DNA of 64,000 bases from Pseudoduganella ginsengisoli (GCF_009720865.1 NZ_WNLA01000005.1:1-64000), one strand, 5' to 3'. Numbered from the stretch's first letter, positions 7,667-16,223 are shown. A program made the numbers and translations. The notes: generated by a model not told the origin, from the sequence alone.

Positions 7667-8715
7667 TCATTCCCGTTTGTTGCGGACGGATTTTATGATG
7701 GCTTTCCAGCGGGAGCGTTCATTAATACGTTCCAGTGGCGTTTGCTGGGTACGGTGCAAATCGCGCAACAGCTTGTGGTAATTGAAGATGCGGTCCGGAT
7801 CGCAATGTTCGCGAACTGCACAGCCAGGTTCTGACTCATGGTGGCAATTCCTGAATTGGCATTGTGCTGCCCAATAGCCGATATCTTCAAAGGCTGTGTT
7901 AATACTGTCGTCGCCACCATCCGGCCTTAAAGTCCGTAATCCGGGCGCATCAATAATACAGGCGCCGGATACACAGAAATGCATGGAGCGGTGCGTTGTC
8001 GTATGACGGCCGCGGCTGTCATCTTCCCTGATGGCGCCTGTTTGCTGATTCGCATTCGTCAAAGTATTGGTTAATGTGGATTTGCCGGCGCCGGACGAAC
8101 CTAATAAACACAGGGTTTGCCCGCTGTTGAGCCATGGCGCCAATTGTTGAACGGAAGACTTATCCAAGGCGTTGATGGCAAAATGGGGTAGCGGTGATTT
8201 AACCTCTGCATGGTTTGTTGAATGCATTCACCAGCGTTAGTAACGGTATCGGCCTTGGTTAATACCACGACAGGTGTAATATCTGCCGCGGCAACCAGGG
8301 CAATATAACGTTCCAGCCGCCGTAAATTGAAATCATGGTCCAGGCCCATCACTAATAATGCCGTATCGATATTGCTGGCCACGGATTGTCTACGGCCATC
8401 AAAAGAACGGCGGCTTAAATGATTGACTGGGGATAACTTTGAGGTAATCCACAGCTCATCTAATACATTGTTTTCTGCGACAACCCAGTCGCCGACCGCC
8501 AGGGAATAATCATTTTCTTCCAATAGGGAGAGTAATCGTGGCAAAACACGGGCTGAACAGGGACGCTCCCCGTCGTGAAGAGTAAGCCTGTCTTTATGAA
8601 CTTCGATAATGCGCATGACGTGCGCATTCATTCCGTCCTGAACAGGCGCCAGCTGTGAGAAAAACGCGTTGGTAAAACCGATACGCTGCAGCGTTTCAAA
8701 TTGAATAGATAACAT
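7667..8715 (-). pseudogene. rsgA: RsgA/YjeQ-like ribosome small-subunit GTPase, frameshifted
   Basis: Two overlapping frames together make one circularly permuted GTPase. The first (from 8715) carries the OB-fold region and the G4 motif (VVVLTKAD). The second continues from about 8190 with FAINALD, the G1 loop LLGSSGAGKST, GRHTTTHR, the G3 motif DAPG and a zinc knuckle (C at CQF, CHH and GC). They are out of register by one base. The likely break is a missing base in the homopolymers at 8180-8188, where restoring a base joins NHRYP to HFAINALD. RsgA checks late 30S maturation; a second intact copy may exist elsewhere. The start MLSIQFETL is favoured by GGGAAA upstream and by family starts; a longer GTG start at 8757 is possible. 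A sequencing error cannot be excluded. Confidence 0.75.
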
Positions 8716-8847
8716 GATGTTTCCCATCAGGCGCGCCATGCAGGCGCGCGACAGCACATCCTTTTGCGTGAAGGCAAAAGGCCGATTTAAATGGGGAAAG
8801 CCGGCGCTGCGCGCCGTTACATCATGCCAGTGATGGAAGGGCGTGAA

Positions 8848-8886
8848 TCAGGCTGCCGGCAGGAGGGCAATATCCAAAGTACGCAT
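8848..8886 (-). other. Short 12-codon ORF with strong ribosome site upstream of the rsgA-like gene
   Basis: AGGAGAATCAGCC leads into ATG and 12 codons (MRTLDIALLPAA) ending in TGA at 8850-8848. The frame continues open after that TGA into the rsgA-like frame. It could be a leader peptide or the remnant of an N-terminal extension. No known leader-peptide family is recognised. Confidence 0.3.
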
Positions 8887-8936
8887 GGCTGATTCTCCTG
8901 TTCGGTTAATGGGAAGCCGCCAGTGTCGCACTATTG

Positions 8937-9308
8937 TTAATTCGGGTCAATCGCCCTGCCTGGCGTGCGTTCGACGGTTTGCACGATGCACGATTGCGGC
9001 GCCAGCGCCGATTGCAACATCTGCAGCGCCAGTTCCGGCCGCGCATCGCCGCACATGAAAATGTCGGCGGCGGCGTAGCCGTGCTCCGGCCACGTATGGA
9101 TGGAAATGTGGGACTCGGCTAGCAGCGCTACGCCCGTCACACCCTGGCCGGGGCCGAAACCGTGGAAATGGCTGTGCAATACGTGCGCGCCGGCCGCCTC
9201 GGCGGCGGCGCGCAGCAGGCGCTCGATCGTGCCGCAACTGGTCAGCTTCGCCGCATCAATGCCCGATAAATCCGCCAGCACATGCCGGCCGCGTGGCTGG
9301 TGTTGCAT
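8937..9308 (-). CDS. speD: S-adenosylmethionine decarboxylase proenzyme
   Basis: 123 residues, the size of the small bacterial/archaeal SpeD class. The enzyme self-cleaves at ESHISIHTWPE: the Ser after the Glu becomes the pyruvoyl group, and the HTWPE segment is nearly invariant. HSHFHGFGPGQGVTGVALLAESH and AAADIFMCGD are further family marks. The product decarboxylates AdoMet to give the aminopropyl donor for polyamine synthesis. The ATG at 9308 shares one base with the stop of the upstream Gly-rich gene, so this is the last gene of a five-gene minus-strand operon. A longer frame reaching 9515 would run through that gene and is rejected. Confidence 0.95.
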   Translation of the reverse strand: MQHQPRGRHVLADLSGIDAAKLTSCGTIERLLRAAAEAAGAHVLHSHFHGFGPGQGVTGVALLAESHISIHTWPEHGYAAADIFMCGDARPELALQMLQSALAPQSCIVQTVERTPGRAIDPN

Positions 9309-9490
9309 TACTTGTGGCCTCCTCCGCCACCGCCGCCATAGCCCCCGCCATAGCTGCCGCCGCCACTGGAATGCGAACTCCAGCTGGAGCCGCCGCCGGA
9401 CGAAGAACTGAAGCTGTTCAGCATGTGGACCCAGCTGCTGACAGTGGTCACCGCCAGCACGAAGACCACGTACATGGTGTAGCGGCCCAT
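9308..9490 (-). CDS. Small Gly/Ser-rich single-pass membrane protein
   Basis: 60 residues: one N-terminal membrane segment (YTMYVVFVLAVTTVSSWV) and a tail made almost only of Ser, Gly, Tyr and His, ending in GGGYGGGGGGGHK. It starts inside the stop of the DUF4178 gene and its own stop overlaps the speD start, so all three should be translated together. No enzymatic motif is present. The tail resembles low-complexity tails seen on small proteins next to DUF4178/DUF350 genes; a membrane tether or scaffold is an inference. Confidence 0.75.
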   Translation of the reverse strand: MGRYTMYVVFVLAVTTVSSWVHMLNSFSSSSGGGSSWSSHSSGGGSYGGGYGGGGGGGHK

Positions 9491-10944
9491 TATTTATCCT
9501 TGTCTTGTGATTCAATGAACAACGCGGGCAGGAAAATCGCCAGCACGCCGAACAGGTTATAGAAGAACGCGCCGCGGAATGACAGCAGGATCGGCACCAG
9601 GTTCAGCGCCAGCATGATCATGATGGCTTTCTTGGCCAGGCTCTTGGGGCTGCCGGGGCGTGTTTTCGGGGCCGGTTCCTTGCCGCGCATCGACGCGCCA
9701 AACAGCGCCTTCAACTGGTCATAAGGCACCGGCGTGGAACGGGACCACGTCAATTCTTCCCGCGCCAGTTCCGCCGCCAGCCTGACTTGTCCCTGCTCGA
9801 ATTCCGTCACGTACACCGTGTCGCCCGCCTGTACCCGCCAATTGAACGCGCCCGCCGCATACACGACCCGCGCGCCATAGCTGTACAGCTTCTTGAACGA
9901 TGCCTTGTCCTGCCGCGCATAGTCGCCGCCCTCCCACTGCGGCCACTCGGACATCACGGTAGCGCGGGACCACCCGTCATCCGTTTCCACCAGCCATGAA
10001 AAGCCCGAGCGGGCGCCATACACGAGGTATTCGTTCCAGCGCGTGCCTTCATCGTCTTCACGTACCATGAAGCCGATGACGCGGATTTCCTGCTGGTTCA
10101 TGCGCGCCATAGCGCCCAGTTCCAGCGAAGGCCGCATGGCTTCCAGCCGCTCGCCTGCCTGCAGCACTTGCACTTTCGGGCTGGCCGCGTCGAGCTGCGC
10201 ATGGCATGAAGGGCACAGCAGGGCTGACGTCAGCCCGGGCAGGTATTGGATGGGGCCACCGCACGATGGGCAGTCTAGTGCTGTCAGCTTGCCCCGGTGG
10301 CGCCCTGTGGTGCGCCGGATTTCGTCATCGTCGCGCAGCAGCTGGCACTGCATGCTTTCCAATGTGACGGAGACGCCCGTGTAGGCAGTGGGCACGTCAT
10401 CGTCCGAGTAATCAAGCGTGGCAAAGCTGCCGCCATCGCGCAAGTCGGCCACCTTGGCCTGCCAGCCTTCACCCACCTTGAACGGCAATTCACCCTGGCC
10501 GCCGATGCATTGCGCCGTGCGCACTTCGGCCACCGTATAGCGGCGGTTATCTACCGTGGTAAAGCTGCCGGGCGACAGGCTGTCGAATGATGGCAGCGCG
10601 CCTGAGGTCTGGCGCACGGTCGTGACAACGAACTGGCCGGACGAATCGCCCAGCCATCCATTGGTTCCGTCGTCGAACAGCAAATACCACTCATTCCACA
10701 TGCCCGCGCTGTATTGCAGCTGGATGCGGCCCACCACGGTGAACTGGCGGCCGCCCAGCACGCCCGACGTGTTGATCTGGACCGGAGAATAATCTTCCAG
10801 CACGGCGGACATCTTGCCCATGTCCTTGACTGCATCGGCGCCCTTGAGGACGCTGGTATTGCAGTACTCGCACACGGCCATGACGGACGCGTGCGAGCGG
10901 AACGTGACTTCCGCGCCGCAGCTGGGGCAAGAAACTATCTGCAT
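9490..10944 (-). CDS. DUF4178 protein with two zinc ribbons and C-terminal membrane helices
   Basis: 484 residues in two similar halves. Each half begins with a zinc ribbon (CPSCG...CEYC at about residues 7-29; CPSCGG...CPSC at about 227-250), followed by a beta-rich module with the shared pattern WNEWYLLFDDGTNGWL and WNEYLVYGARSGFSWL, which marks a duplicated DUF4178 domain. The end has basic residues and two hydrophobic segments (about 440-475). Function is unknown; DUF4178 genes commonly occur with SpeD, DUF350 and SPFH genes (recollection of family context). Translation is coupled to the Gly-rich gene downstream; the SPFH gene lies 19 bases upstream. Confidence 0.85.
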   Translation of the reverse strand: MQIVSCPSCGAEVTFRSHASVMAVCEYCNTSVLKGADAVKDMGKMSAVLEDYSPVQINTSGVLGGRQFTVVGRIQLQYSAGMWNEWYLLFDDGTNGWLGDSSGQFVVTTVRQTSGALPSFDSLSPGSFTTVDNRRYTVAEVRTAQCIGGQGELPFKVGEGWQAKVADLRDGGSFATLDYSDDDVPTAYTGVSVTLESMQCQLLRDDDEIRRTTGRHRGKLTALDCPSCGGPIQYLPGLTSALLCPSCHAQLDAASPKVQVLQAGERLEAMRPSLELGAMARMNQQEIRVIGFMVREDDEGTRWNEYLVYGARSGFSWLVETDDGWSRATVMSEWPQWEGGDYARQDKASFKKLYSYGARVVYAAGAFNWRVQAGDTVYVTEFEQGQVRLAAELAREELTWSRSTPVPYDQLKALFGASMRGKEPAPKTRPGSPKSLAKKAIMIMLALNLVPILLSFRGAFFYNLFGVLAIFLPALFIESQDKDK

Positions 10945-10963
10945 GTCAGCGCTTTAACGTTGT

Positions 10964-11998
10964 TCAACCAATCAGCTTCTTCAACAATTCCGACTTGGCC
11001 GTGTCATAGTCGGCCGCTGAAATCAGCCCCTTGTCCAGCAAGCCTTTCAGCTTGCCCAAACGGGCTTCGATATCGTCTTCCGCCGACACTGCTGCCGGAG
11101 CAGCCTGCGGCGCCGCAGGCGACAGCGATGCACCCACGGCCTGGCCCATGGCCTGCCCCAGCGTCACGCCGGCGCCCAGGCCCGCGCCGATGCCGGCAAT
11201 GCCGCCTTCGTTTTGCGCCGCCAGCGGGATCGCATTGGCCACCTGGAACTTGGTATAGCCAGCCATCTTGTCGGCGCCCAGTCCCCCCTTCATGCCGGCG
11301 GAAATGCGCTCGTCCAGCGCGGCCTGCAATTCTTCCGGCAAGCTGACGCTGGCCACGTTGAATTCATCGAGCCCCACGCCATAGCGGGCAAACGCATCGG
11401 CCAAGTCGCCGCGCACCTGCTGCGCCATCAGCGCCTGGTTGGCCGCCATGTCGAGGAAGGCCACATTGGATGCGCCCAGCGAGCCGGCCATGGTGGCAAG
11501 TAAAATGCCGCGCAGCTGGTCTTCCACGTTATCGCGCGTGTAAATTTCGCGCGTGCCGGACAACTCCGTATAAAACTTGCGGGGATCTGCCACGCGGTAT
11601 GAATACATGCCGAAGGCCCGTACGCGGATCATGTCGAAATCCTTGTCGCGGATCGTGATCGGCTGCTGCGTGCCCCATTTGCGGCCCGTCTGCACGCGGG
11701 TGCTGAAGAAATACACGTCCGACTTGAACGGCGAGTCAAACAGCTTGTCCCAGTTTTTCAGGTTGGTCAGCACCGGCAACGTTTGCGTGGTCAGCTTGTG
11801 CGTGCCGGGGCCGAACACGTCGGCAATCTGGCCTTCATTGACGAATACCGCCACTTGCGATTCGCGCACGACCAGCACGCCGCCATTCTGGATTTCCTGG
11901 TCTTGCATGGGGAAGCGCCATGCCAGTACGCCTTCCTGGTCTTCCGTCCACTGGATGACGTCGATAAACTGCTTCTTGATAAAGCTGCCAAGGCCCAT
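10964..11998 (-). CDS. SPFH-domain protein (YdjI/virion-core-like) with SHOCT tail
   Basis: 344 residues from the ATG at 11998, chosen because GAAGGAG lies a few bases upstream; the longer frame to 12013 would include that ribosome site. The N-terminus MGLGSFIKKQFIDVIQW starts the SPFH/band-7-like region seen in YdjI-type proteins (TRVQTGRKWGTQQPITIRDKDF, RVFGMYSYRVADP-like segment, then a coiled region). A low-complexity Gly/Ala part leads to a C-terminal SHOCT-like helix pair (LGKLKGLLDKGLISAADYDTAK). Such proteins oligomerise at membranes and often accompany membrane-stress genes. It is the second gene of the DUF350-to-speD operon. Confidence 0.85.
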   Translation of the reverse strand: MGLGSFIKKQFIDVIQWTEDQEGVLAWRFPMQDQEIQNGGVLVVRESQVAVFVNEGQIADVFGPGTHKLTTQTLPVLTNLKNWDKLFDSPFKSDVYFFSTRVQTGRKWGTQQPITIRDKDFDMIRVRAFGMYSYRVADPRKFYTELSGTREIYTRDNVEDQLRGILLATMAGSLGASNVAFLDMAANQALMAQQVRGDLADAFARYGVGLDEFNVASVSLPEELQAALDERISAGMKGGLGADKMAGYTKFQVANAIPLAAQNEGGIAGIGAGLGAGVTLGQAMGQAVGASLSPAAPQAAPAAVSAEDDIEARLGKLKGLLDKGLISAADYDTAKSELLKKLIG

Positions 11999-12023
11999 GA
12001 TGGTCTCCTTCACATTTAGAGTT

Positions 12024-12056
12024 TGGGTGCAGGGCCTTTAGGCCGGGCATCCACAT
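12024..12056. repeat. 33-bp dispersed palindrome, copy 1
   Basis: TGGGTGCAGGGCC, a TTTA loop, then GGCCGGGCATCCACAT: a near-perfect hairpin in the gap between the SPFH and DUF350 genes. The same 33-bp pattern recurs at 53025-53057 (inverted), 63530-63562 and, degraded, at 59351-59384. Confidence 0.8.
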
Positions 12057-12063
12057 ACCAGAT

Positions 12064-12450
12064 TCAGGAAATGCAGGCCGCGTTGATGGCGCCAATTGAA
12101 ATGGAAATGGCGCCCAGCAAACCGCCATACGCGGCATTGCCGTTTTCAATGTGATCGCGCGACATTTTCAGCATGTGCGAGGTAACGAAATACACCAGTA
12201 CCTGCACTGCCATGGCGCCGAAAGCCCACAGGAAGAATTGCTCGTAATTCGCCGTATGAATCAGGCTCGATGCGATGGTCAGCGAAAAGCCGATCAGCGC
12301 GCCGCCCAGCGACAATGCTGCCGCCGGGTTGCCCTGGCGGATCAGCAGCACTTCATCGTAAGGCGTGAGGCGCGTATAGATCGCGAAGAACATGATCAGC
12401 AGCAGCGCGGCCAGGAACAGGTGAATCGCATAGTTTAGGATGGGCGGCAC
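12064..12450 (-). CDS. DUF350 (YjfL-like) integral membrane protein
   Basis: 128 residues, four predicted membrane helices in two similar pairs, with the family features LGGALIGFSLTIASSL and GNAAYGGLLGAISISIGAINAA. In E. coli the DUF350 protein YjfL is encoded beside a glutathionylspermidine-synthase-like ligase, which gives a polyamine link (established context). The GTG at 12450 is used because GAGGA lies about 5 bases upstream. It is the promoter-proximal gene of the operon and faces the speE-like gene across a gap of about 40-55 bases. Confidence 0.88.
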   Translation of the reverse strand: MPPILNYAIHLFLAALLLIMFFAIYTRLTPYDEVLLIRQGNPAAALSLGGALIGFSLTIASSLIHTANYEQFFLWAFGAMAVQVLVYFVTSHMLKMSRDHIENGNAAYGGLLGAISISIGAINAACIS

Positions 12451-12505
12451 GGCATTCCTCGGATAGTATCCTGTAATACTGACAATATTAGTGCAGAAAT
12501 ACCCG

Positions 12506-14017
12506 ATGACAAAAAGAATTCTGATCCTGTCCGTCTTTGTTGTCGCCTCGTGTGGACTGGCCTATGAATTGATTGCCGGCGCGCTGTCGAGCTACCTGCT
12601 GGGCGACTCGGTGCTGCAGTTTTCCACGATTATCGGTTGCTACCTGTTCGCCATGGGCGTGGGCGCCCACGTGTCGAAGTATGTCAGCGATGACCAGGTC
12701 CTGGCGCGCTTTGTCGACATCGAGCTGGCCGTGGGACTGATCGGCGGCGTGTCGGCTGCCGTACTGTTTTTGACGTTTTCGTGGATGGCGGCGCCGTTCC
12801 GCGCGCTGCTGTATGTGATGGTATTCATGGTGGGGGCGCTGGTGGGCATGGAAGTGCCGCTGGTGATGCGCGCGCTGAACGAGCGCAAGACGGAATTCAA
12901 TGAATTGGTGAGCCGTGTGCTGACCTTTGACTACCTGGGCGCGCTGGCAGTGTCCGTGCTGTTCCCGCTGGTGCTGGCGCCGTACCTGGGCCTGGTGCGC
13001 ACGGGTTTCCTGTTTGGCATGCTCAATGTGGGCGTGGCTTGCTGGACCATTTACGTGTTCCGCACCGAACTGGAAAACTTGTCCGGCCGCGTGCTGCGCG
13101 CCGCCACCGTGCTGTGTGTTCTTGTGGCGGGCTTTATCGGCGCCGACCGCATGACGCACTGGGGCGAACATGGCTTGTTTGGCGATGAAATCGTGTATTC
13201 AACGACGACGCCATACCAGCGCCTCGTCATCACGCGCTGGAAAGATGATTTGCGGCTGTACATCAATGGCAACCTGCAGTTCTCGTCGCGCGATGAGTAC
13301 CGCTACCACGAAGCGCTCGTGCACCCGGCGCTGGAGGCGCTGCCGTGGGCGAAAAAGGTGCTGGTGCTGGGCGGCGGCGATGGCCTGGCGCTGCGGGAAA
13401 TCCTGCGCTATCCGAATATTGAACACGTGACCCTGGTGGACCTGGACCCGGCCATGACGGGCGCGTTCACCACGCGCGATGAACTGGTGAAATTGAATGG
13501 CGGCTCGTTCCGCAATCCGCGCGCCCGCGTCATCAATGCGGATGCGGCGATCTGGCTGCAAAACACGGAAGAGATGTTCGACGCTGTCATCATTGATTTT
13601 CCTGATCCCTCCAGTTTCGCGCTGGGCAAGCTGTATTCGGTGCCGTTTTACGGCATGGTGAAAAAACATGTGGCAGCCAATGGCCTGATTGTCGTGCAAT
13701 CGACGTCGCCTTTCTTTGCGCCGCACGCTTACTGGACGGTGGACGCCACCTTGCGCGACGTGGGGCTGAAGACGTATCCCTATCACGCGTATGTGCCATC
13801 GTTTGGCGAATGGGGCTTCATCCTCGCGTCGCCGCAAATGGCGTACCAGCCGCCGGACCAGTACCGCTTGCCGATGCGGTTCCTGAATGGCGACACGACG
13901 CGCGCCATGTTTGCCTTCCCGCCAGACATGCAGCGCATGGACATGGCGCCGAACCGGTTGAATACGCAGTCGCTGGTGCATGAATTCGAACAGGACTGGC
14001 GCAAGGTGATCCGCTGA
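12506..14017 (+). CDS. Membrane-anchored spermidine-synthase-like aminopropyltransferase
   Basis: 503 residues from ATG 12506; a GTG at 12491 in the same frame is an alternative, neither having a strong ribosome site. Residues 1 to about 205 form roughly seven membrane helices (LAYELIAGALSSYLLGDSVLQFSTIIG at the start is typical). The cytoplasmic C-terminal part is a class I methyltransferase-like fold of the spermidine synthase family with the dcAdoMet-binding loop VLGGGDGLALREIL, the acidic VDLDP strand end and IDFPDPS. It should use the product of the neighbouring SpeD to add an aminopropyl group to an acceptor that is not known. The FAD oxidoreductase start overlaps its stop codon. Confidence 0.88.
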   Translation: MTKRILILSVFVVASCGLAYELIAGALSSYLLGDSVLQFSTIIGCYLFAMGVGAHVSKYVSDDQVLARFVDIELAVGLIGGVSAAVLFLTFSWMAAPFRALLYVMVFMVGALVGMEVPLVMRALNERKTEFNELVSRVLTFDYLGALAVSVLFPLVLAPYLGLVRTGFLFGMLNVGVACWTIYVFRTELENLSGRVLRAATVLCVLVAGFIGADRMTHWGEHGLFGDEIVYSTTTPYQRLVITRWKDDLRLYINGNLQFSSRDEYRYHEALVHPALEALPWAKKVLVLGGGDGLALREILRYPNIEHVTLVDLDPAMTGAFTTRDELVKLNGGSFRNPRARVINADAAIWLQNTEEMFDAVIIDFPDPSSFALGKLYSVPFYGMVKKHVAANGLIVVQSTSPFFAPHAYWTVDATLRDVGLKTYPYHAYVPSFGEWGFILASPQMAYQPPDQYRLPMRFLNGDTTRAMFAFPPDMQRMDMAPNRLNTQSLVHEFEQDWRKVIR

Positions 14018-15627
14018 TGGACCGGCGTTCCTTCCTCGTGTGGGCAGGCGCCAGTGGCGCCGTGGCTGCGGGCAGCGTGGCGGGTTTCCAGCGCTGGCAG
14101 GAAATCACGCCCACCGTGCACTACCCGGGCCGCGATGAAGGGCACTTCATGCGCGACCGCAAGGCGCTGCCGCCGCCATCGCAGACCTTGCGCACGGATG
14201 TCGCCATCCTTGGTTCCGGCATTGCCGGCATGACGGCCGCGTGGAAGCTGCACAAGCTGGGGCTCACCGATTTCCTGATGGTGGATGGGCCGCAACCGTA
14301 TGGCAATGCGGCGGGCGGGCGCTTTGGCGACCTGGAATACCCGACCGGCGGCCATTACCTGCCGCTGCCGTCGCCTGAATCCACGCACGTGCGCGACATC
14401 CTGTTTGACCTCGGCATCATCTTGCGCGACCCGTATGCGGAAAAGCCGTATTACGACGAGCGCTGGCTGCTGCATGCGCCGGAAGAACGCTTGCTGTTCC
14501 AGGGCCGGTGGCAGGAAGGGTTTATCCCGACGGAAGGCGTGCCGGACTGGGAACTGGCGGAACACAAGCGCTTCTTTGCCGAAGTCGACAAACTGCGGCA
14601 AACCCGTGGCAGCGATGGCAAGCGCATTTTTGTATTTCCCACCGTGCTGTCGTCGCAAGATCCGCAGTGGCGGGCGCTGGACCGCATCACATTGAAGCAG
14701 TGGCTGGAACAGCAAGGCTACCGGTCGCCGACCTTGCACTGGTATTTGAATTATTGCTGCCGCGATGATTATGGCGCGCGCTATGACCACGTTTCCGCGT
14801 GGGCGGGGCTGCACTATTACTGCAGCCGCTGGGGGCAGGCTGCCAATGCGTCGAACGGCGCGTGGCTGACGTGGCCGGGCGGCTTGCAGCCATTGGCGGC
14901 GGGGCTGGAACAAAAGGCGGCCGTCAAGCGGCATGCTGGCACCGTGGTGTCCGTGAAAACGACGGGGCGGGGCGTGGAAGCGCTATGCTTCCGTCTTGAG
15001 CATGGCAAACCGGTCAGCTACCTGGTGCAGGCCCGCAAAGCCATTTGCGCCATGCCCTTGTACGTGGCGGCCCGCGTGGTCGACAACATCGCACAATATG
15101 GCTATGACGCGGAACGCGACAATCCCGTGTATTCGCCGTGGCTGGTGGCGAATTTCCTGTTGAACCGCTTCCCGCAAGAAAAGCCGCATACGCCGCTGTC
15201 CTGGGATAACGTCGTGTACCAGGAACCGGGGCTGGGTTTCGTCGTGTCCACCCACCAGGATATCCGCGTGACGCCGCCGCCCAAGACCGTGTTTTCGGCC
15301 TACGTCGCACTGTCGGACCGCACGCCCGTGTCGGCGCGGCGCTGGATGGTGGCGTCGTCTCCTGCCGAGCTGCTGGCGCTGGCGTCAGCCGATCTCCAAG
15401 CCGCGTATGGCGCCGCGTTTGCACCGTGCGTGGAACGGGTCGATATCACGCTGCGGGGCCACGCGATGGCGGCGCCGCTGCCGGGTTTCCTGTCGAACCA
15501 GGGGGCGCTGGCGCTGCGTGGCGTGGATGGCCCGGTTTTGTTTGCCCATTCGGATTTATCGGGCTTTTCCGTGTTTGAAGAGGCGGCGTGGTGGGGGATC
15601 CGGGCCGCGGCGTTGGCGGCCCAGTGA
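14017..15627 (+). CDS. FAD-dependent amine-oxidase-like oxidoreductase
   Basis: 536 residues. The N-terminus MDRRSFLVWAGASGAVAAGS looks like a Tat-type signal or anchor with a double Arg. The dinucleotide-binding fold follows (VAILGSGIAGMTAAWKL, then an acidic VDGPQ strand end, then GGRFGDLEYPTGGHYLPLP), as in flavin amine oxidases and phytoene-desaturase relatives. The C-terminus closes with the FAD-contact region (DGPVLFAHSDLSGFSVFEEAAWWG). A substrate linked to the aminopropyl product of the adjacent enzyme is an inference from the one-base start/stop overlap. The C-terminal GxRAA element is intact, so the protein looks complete. Confidence 0.82.
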   Translation: MDRRSFLVWAGASGAVAAGSVAGFQRWQEITPTVHYPGRDEGHFMRDRKALPPPSQTLRTDVAILGSGIAGMTAAWKLHKLGLTDFLMVDGPQPYGNAAGGRFGDLEYPTGGHYLPLPSPESTHVRDILFDLGIILRDPYAEKPYYDERWLLHAPEERLLFQGRWQEGFIPTEGVPDWELAEHKRFFAEVDKLRQTRGSDGKRIFVFPTVLSSQDPQWRALDRITLKQWLEQQGYRSPTLHWYLNYCCRDDYGARYDHVSAWAGLHYYCSRWGQAANASNGAWLTWPGGLQPLAAGLEQKAAVKRHAGTVVSVKTTGRGVEALCFRLEHGKPVSYLVQARKAICAMPLYVAARVVDNIAQYGYDAERDNPVYSPWLVANFLLNRFPQEKPHTPLSWDNVVYQEPGLGFVVSTHQDIRVTPPPKTVFSAYVALSDRTPVSARRWMVASSPAELLALASADLQAAYGAAFAPCVERVDITLRGHAMAAPLPGFLSNQGALALRGVDGPVLFAHSDLSGFSVFEEAAWWGIRAAALAAQ

Positions 15628-15649
15628 CTGTTAAGTAAAATGGTATCTT

Positions 15650-15663
15650 TTTTGATATCAAAA
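15650..15663. promoter_or_regulatory. Perfect 14-bp palindrome just before a start codon
   Basis: TTTTGATATCAAAA ends one base before the ATG at 15665, where a ribosome site would normally be. It could be an operator or a chance AT-rich palindrome. Confidence 0.3.
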
Positions 15664-15664
15664 T

Positions 15665-16123
15665 ATGCTTGCTAAAGTCATTATCGGTTGCGCCGCTGCG
15701 TGGGTGTTCAATTGCGCGGCTGCTGAGCCGGAATCCTATGCGTTCTCTGGCAAGGACGCTGCGCAAACCGCCTGCGCCAAAGCCACCGACTTGCGCGAAG
15801 TCGTGCTGGCGTTGAAGAAGCAGCTGAAACTACAGGATGGGCCTGAAGCACGACGCAAGACACGGGGGACGGCGAGAATGCTGTTCATGCCTGATGGTAC
15901 GGTTGGCGTCGAGTGTGCGAAAGGTATGTATCCCACTGTTGACTACAAGGTGTCTGCCTTTGTGCCGGACAAGCATCGGGAAGTGGCAGAAGACGGTGAC
16001 AGCGAGGATAGCGGGAACAGTGAAGAGAGCGAAGCGTCCCGTATCCAGGCCGTGGAAGTCTGCCAGCGCGAAATCGTGATGGCATGTAAGCCGCTGGACA
16101 TCGCGCTTGGACGCAAGCATTGA
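15665..16123 (+). CDS. Hypothetical secreted protein
   Basis: 152 residues with a signal peptide (MLAKVIIGCAAAWVFNCAAA) and a small domain carrying Cys residues in CAKATD, VECAKGMYP, EVCQREIVMACKP that could pair as disulfides. Residues about 108-122 are acidic and Ser-rich (DGDSEDSGNSEESEA). I do not recognise a family. There is no evident ribosome site; a 14-bp palindrome occupies that position. It follows the FAD oxidoreductase by 37 bases on the same strand, so cotranscription is possible but not shown. Confidence 0.6.
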   Translation: MLAKVIIGCAAAWVFNCAAAEPESYAFSGKDAAQTACAKATDLREVVLALKKQLKLQDGPEARRKTRGTARMLFMPDGTVGVECAKGMYPTVDYKVSAFVPDKHREVAEDGDSEDSGNSEESEASRIQAVEVCQREIVMACKPLDIALGRKH

Positions 16124-16223
16124 ACTTATACCAAAAGAGCATAGGAGCGCGTAAAAGTTTGATATTTCTGATTTAACGTCCCGTCTTAGACTCGCTTCAT
16201 CGTATCCCCACACAGATGAAGCC

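Noticed and set aside
8937..9515. A longer SpeD start at 9515
   Set aside because: It would overlap the Gly-rich gene and extends beyond the 123-residue family length; ATG 9308 gives the canonical N-terminus.
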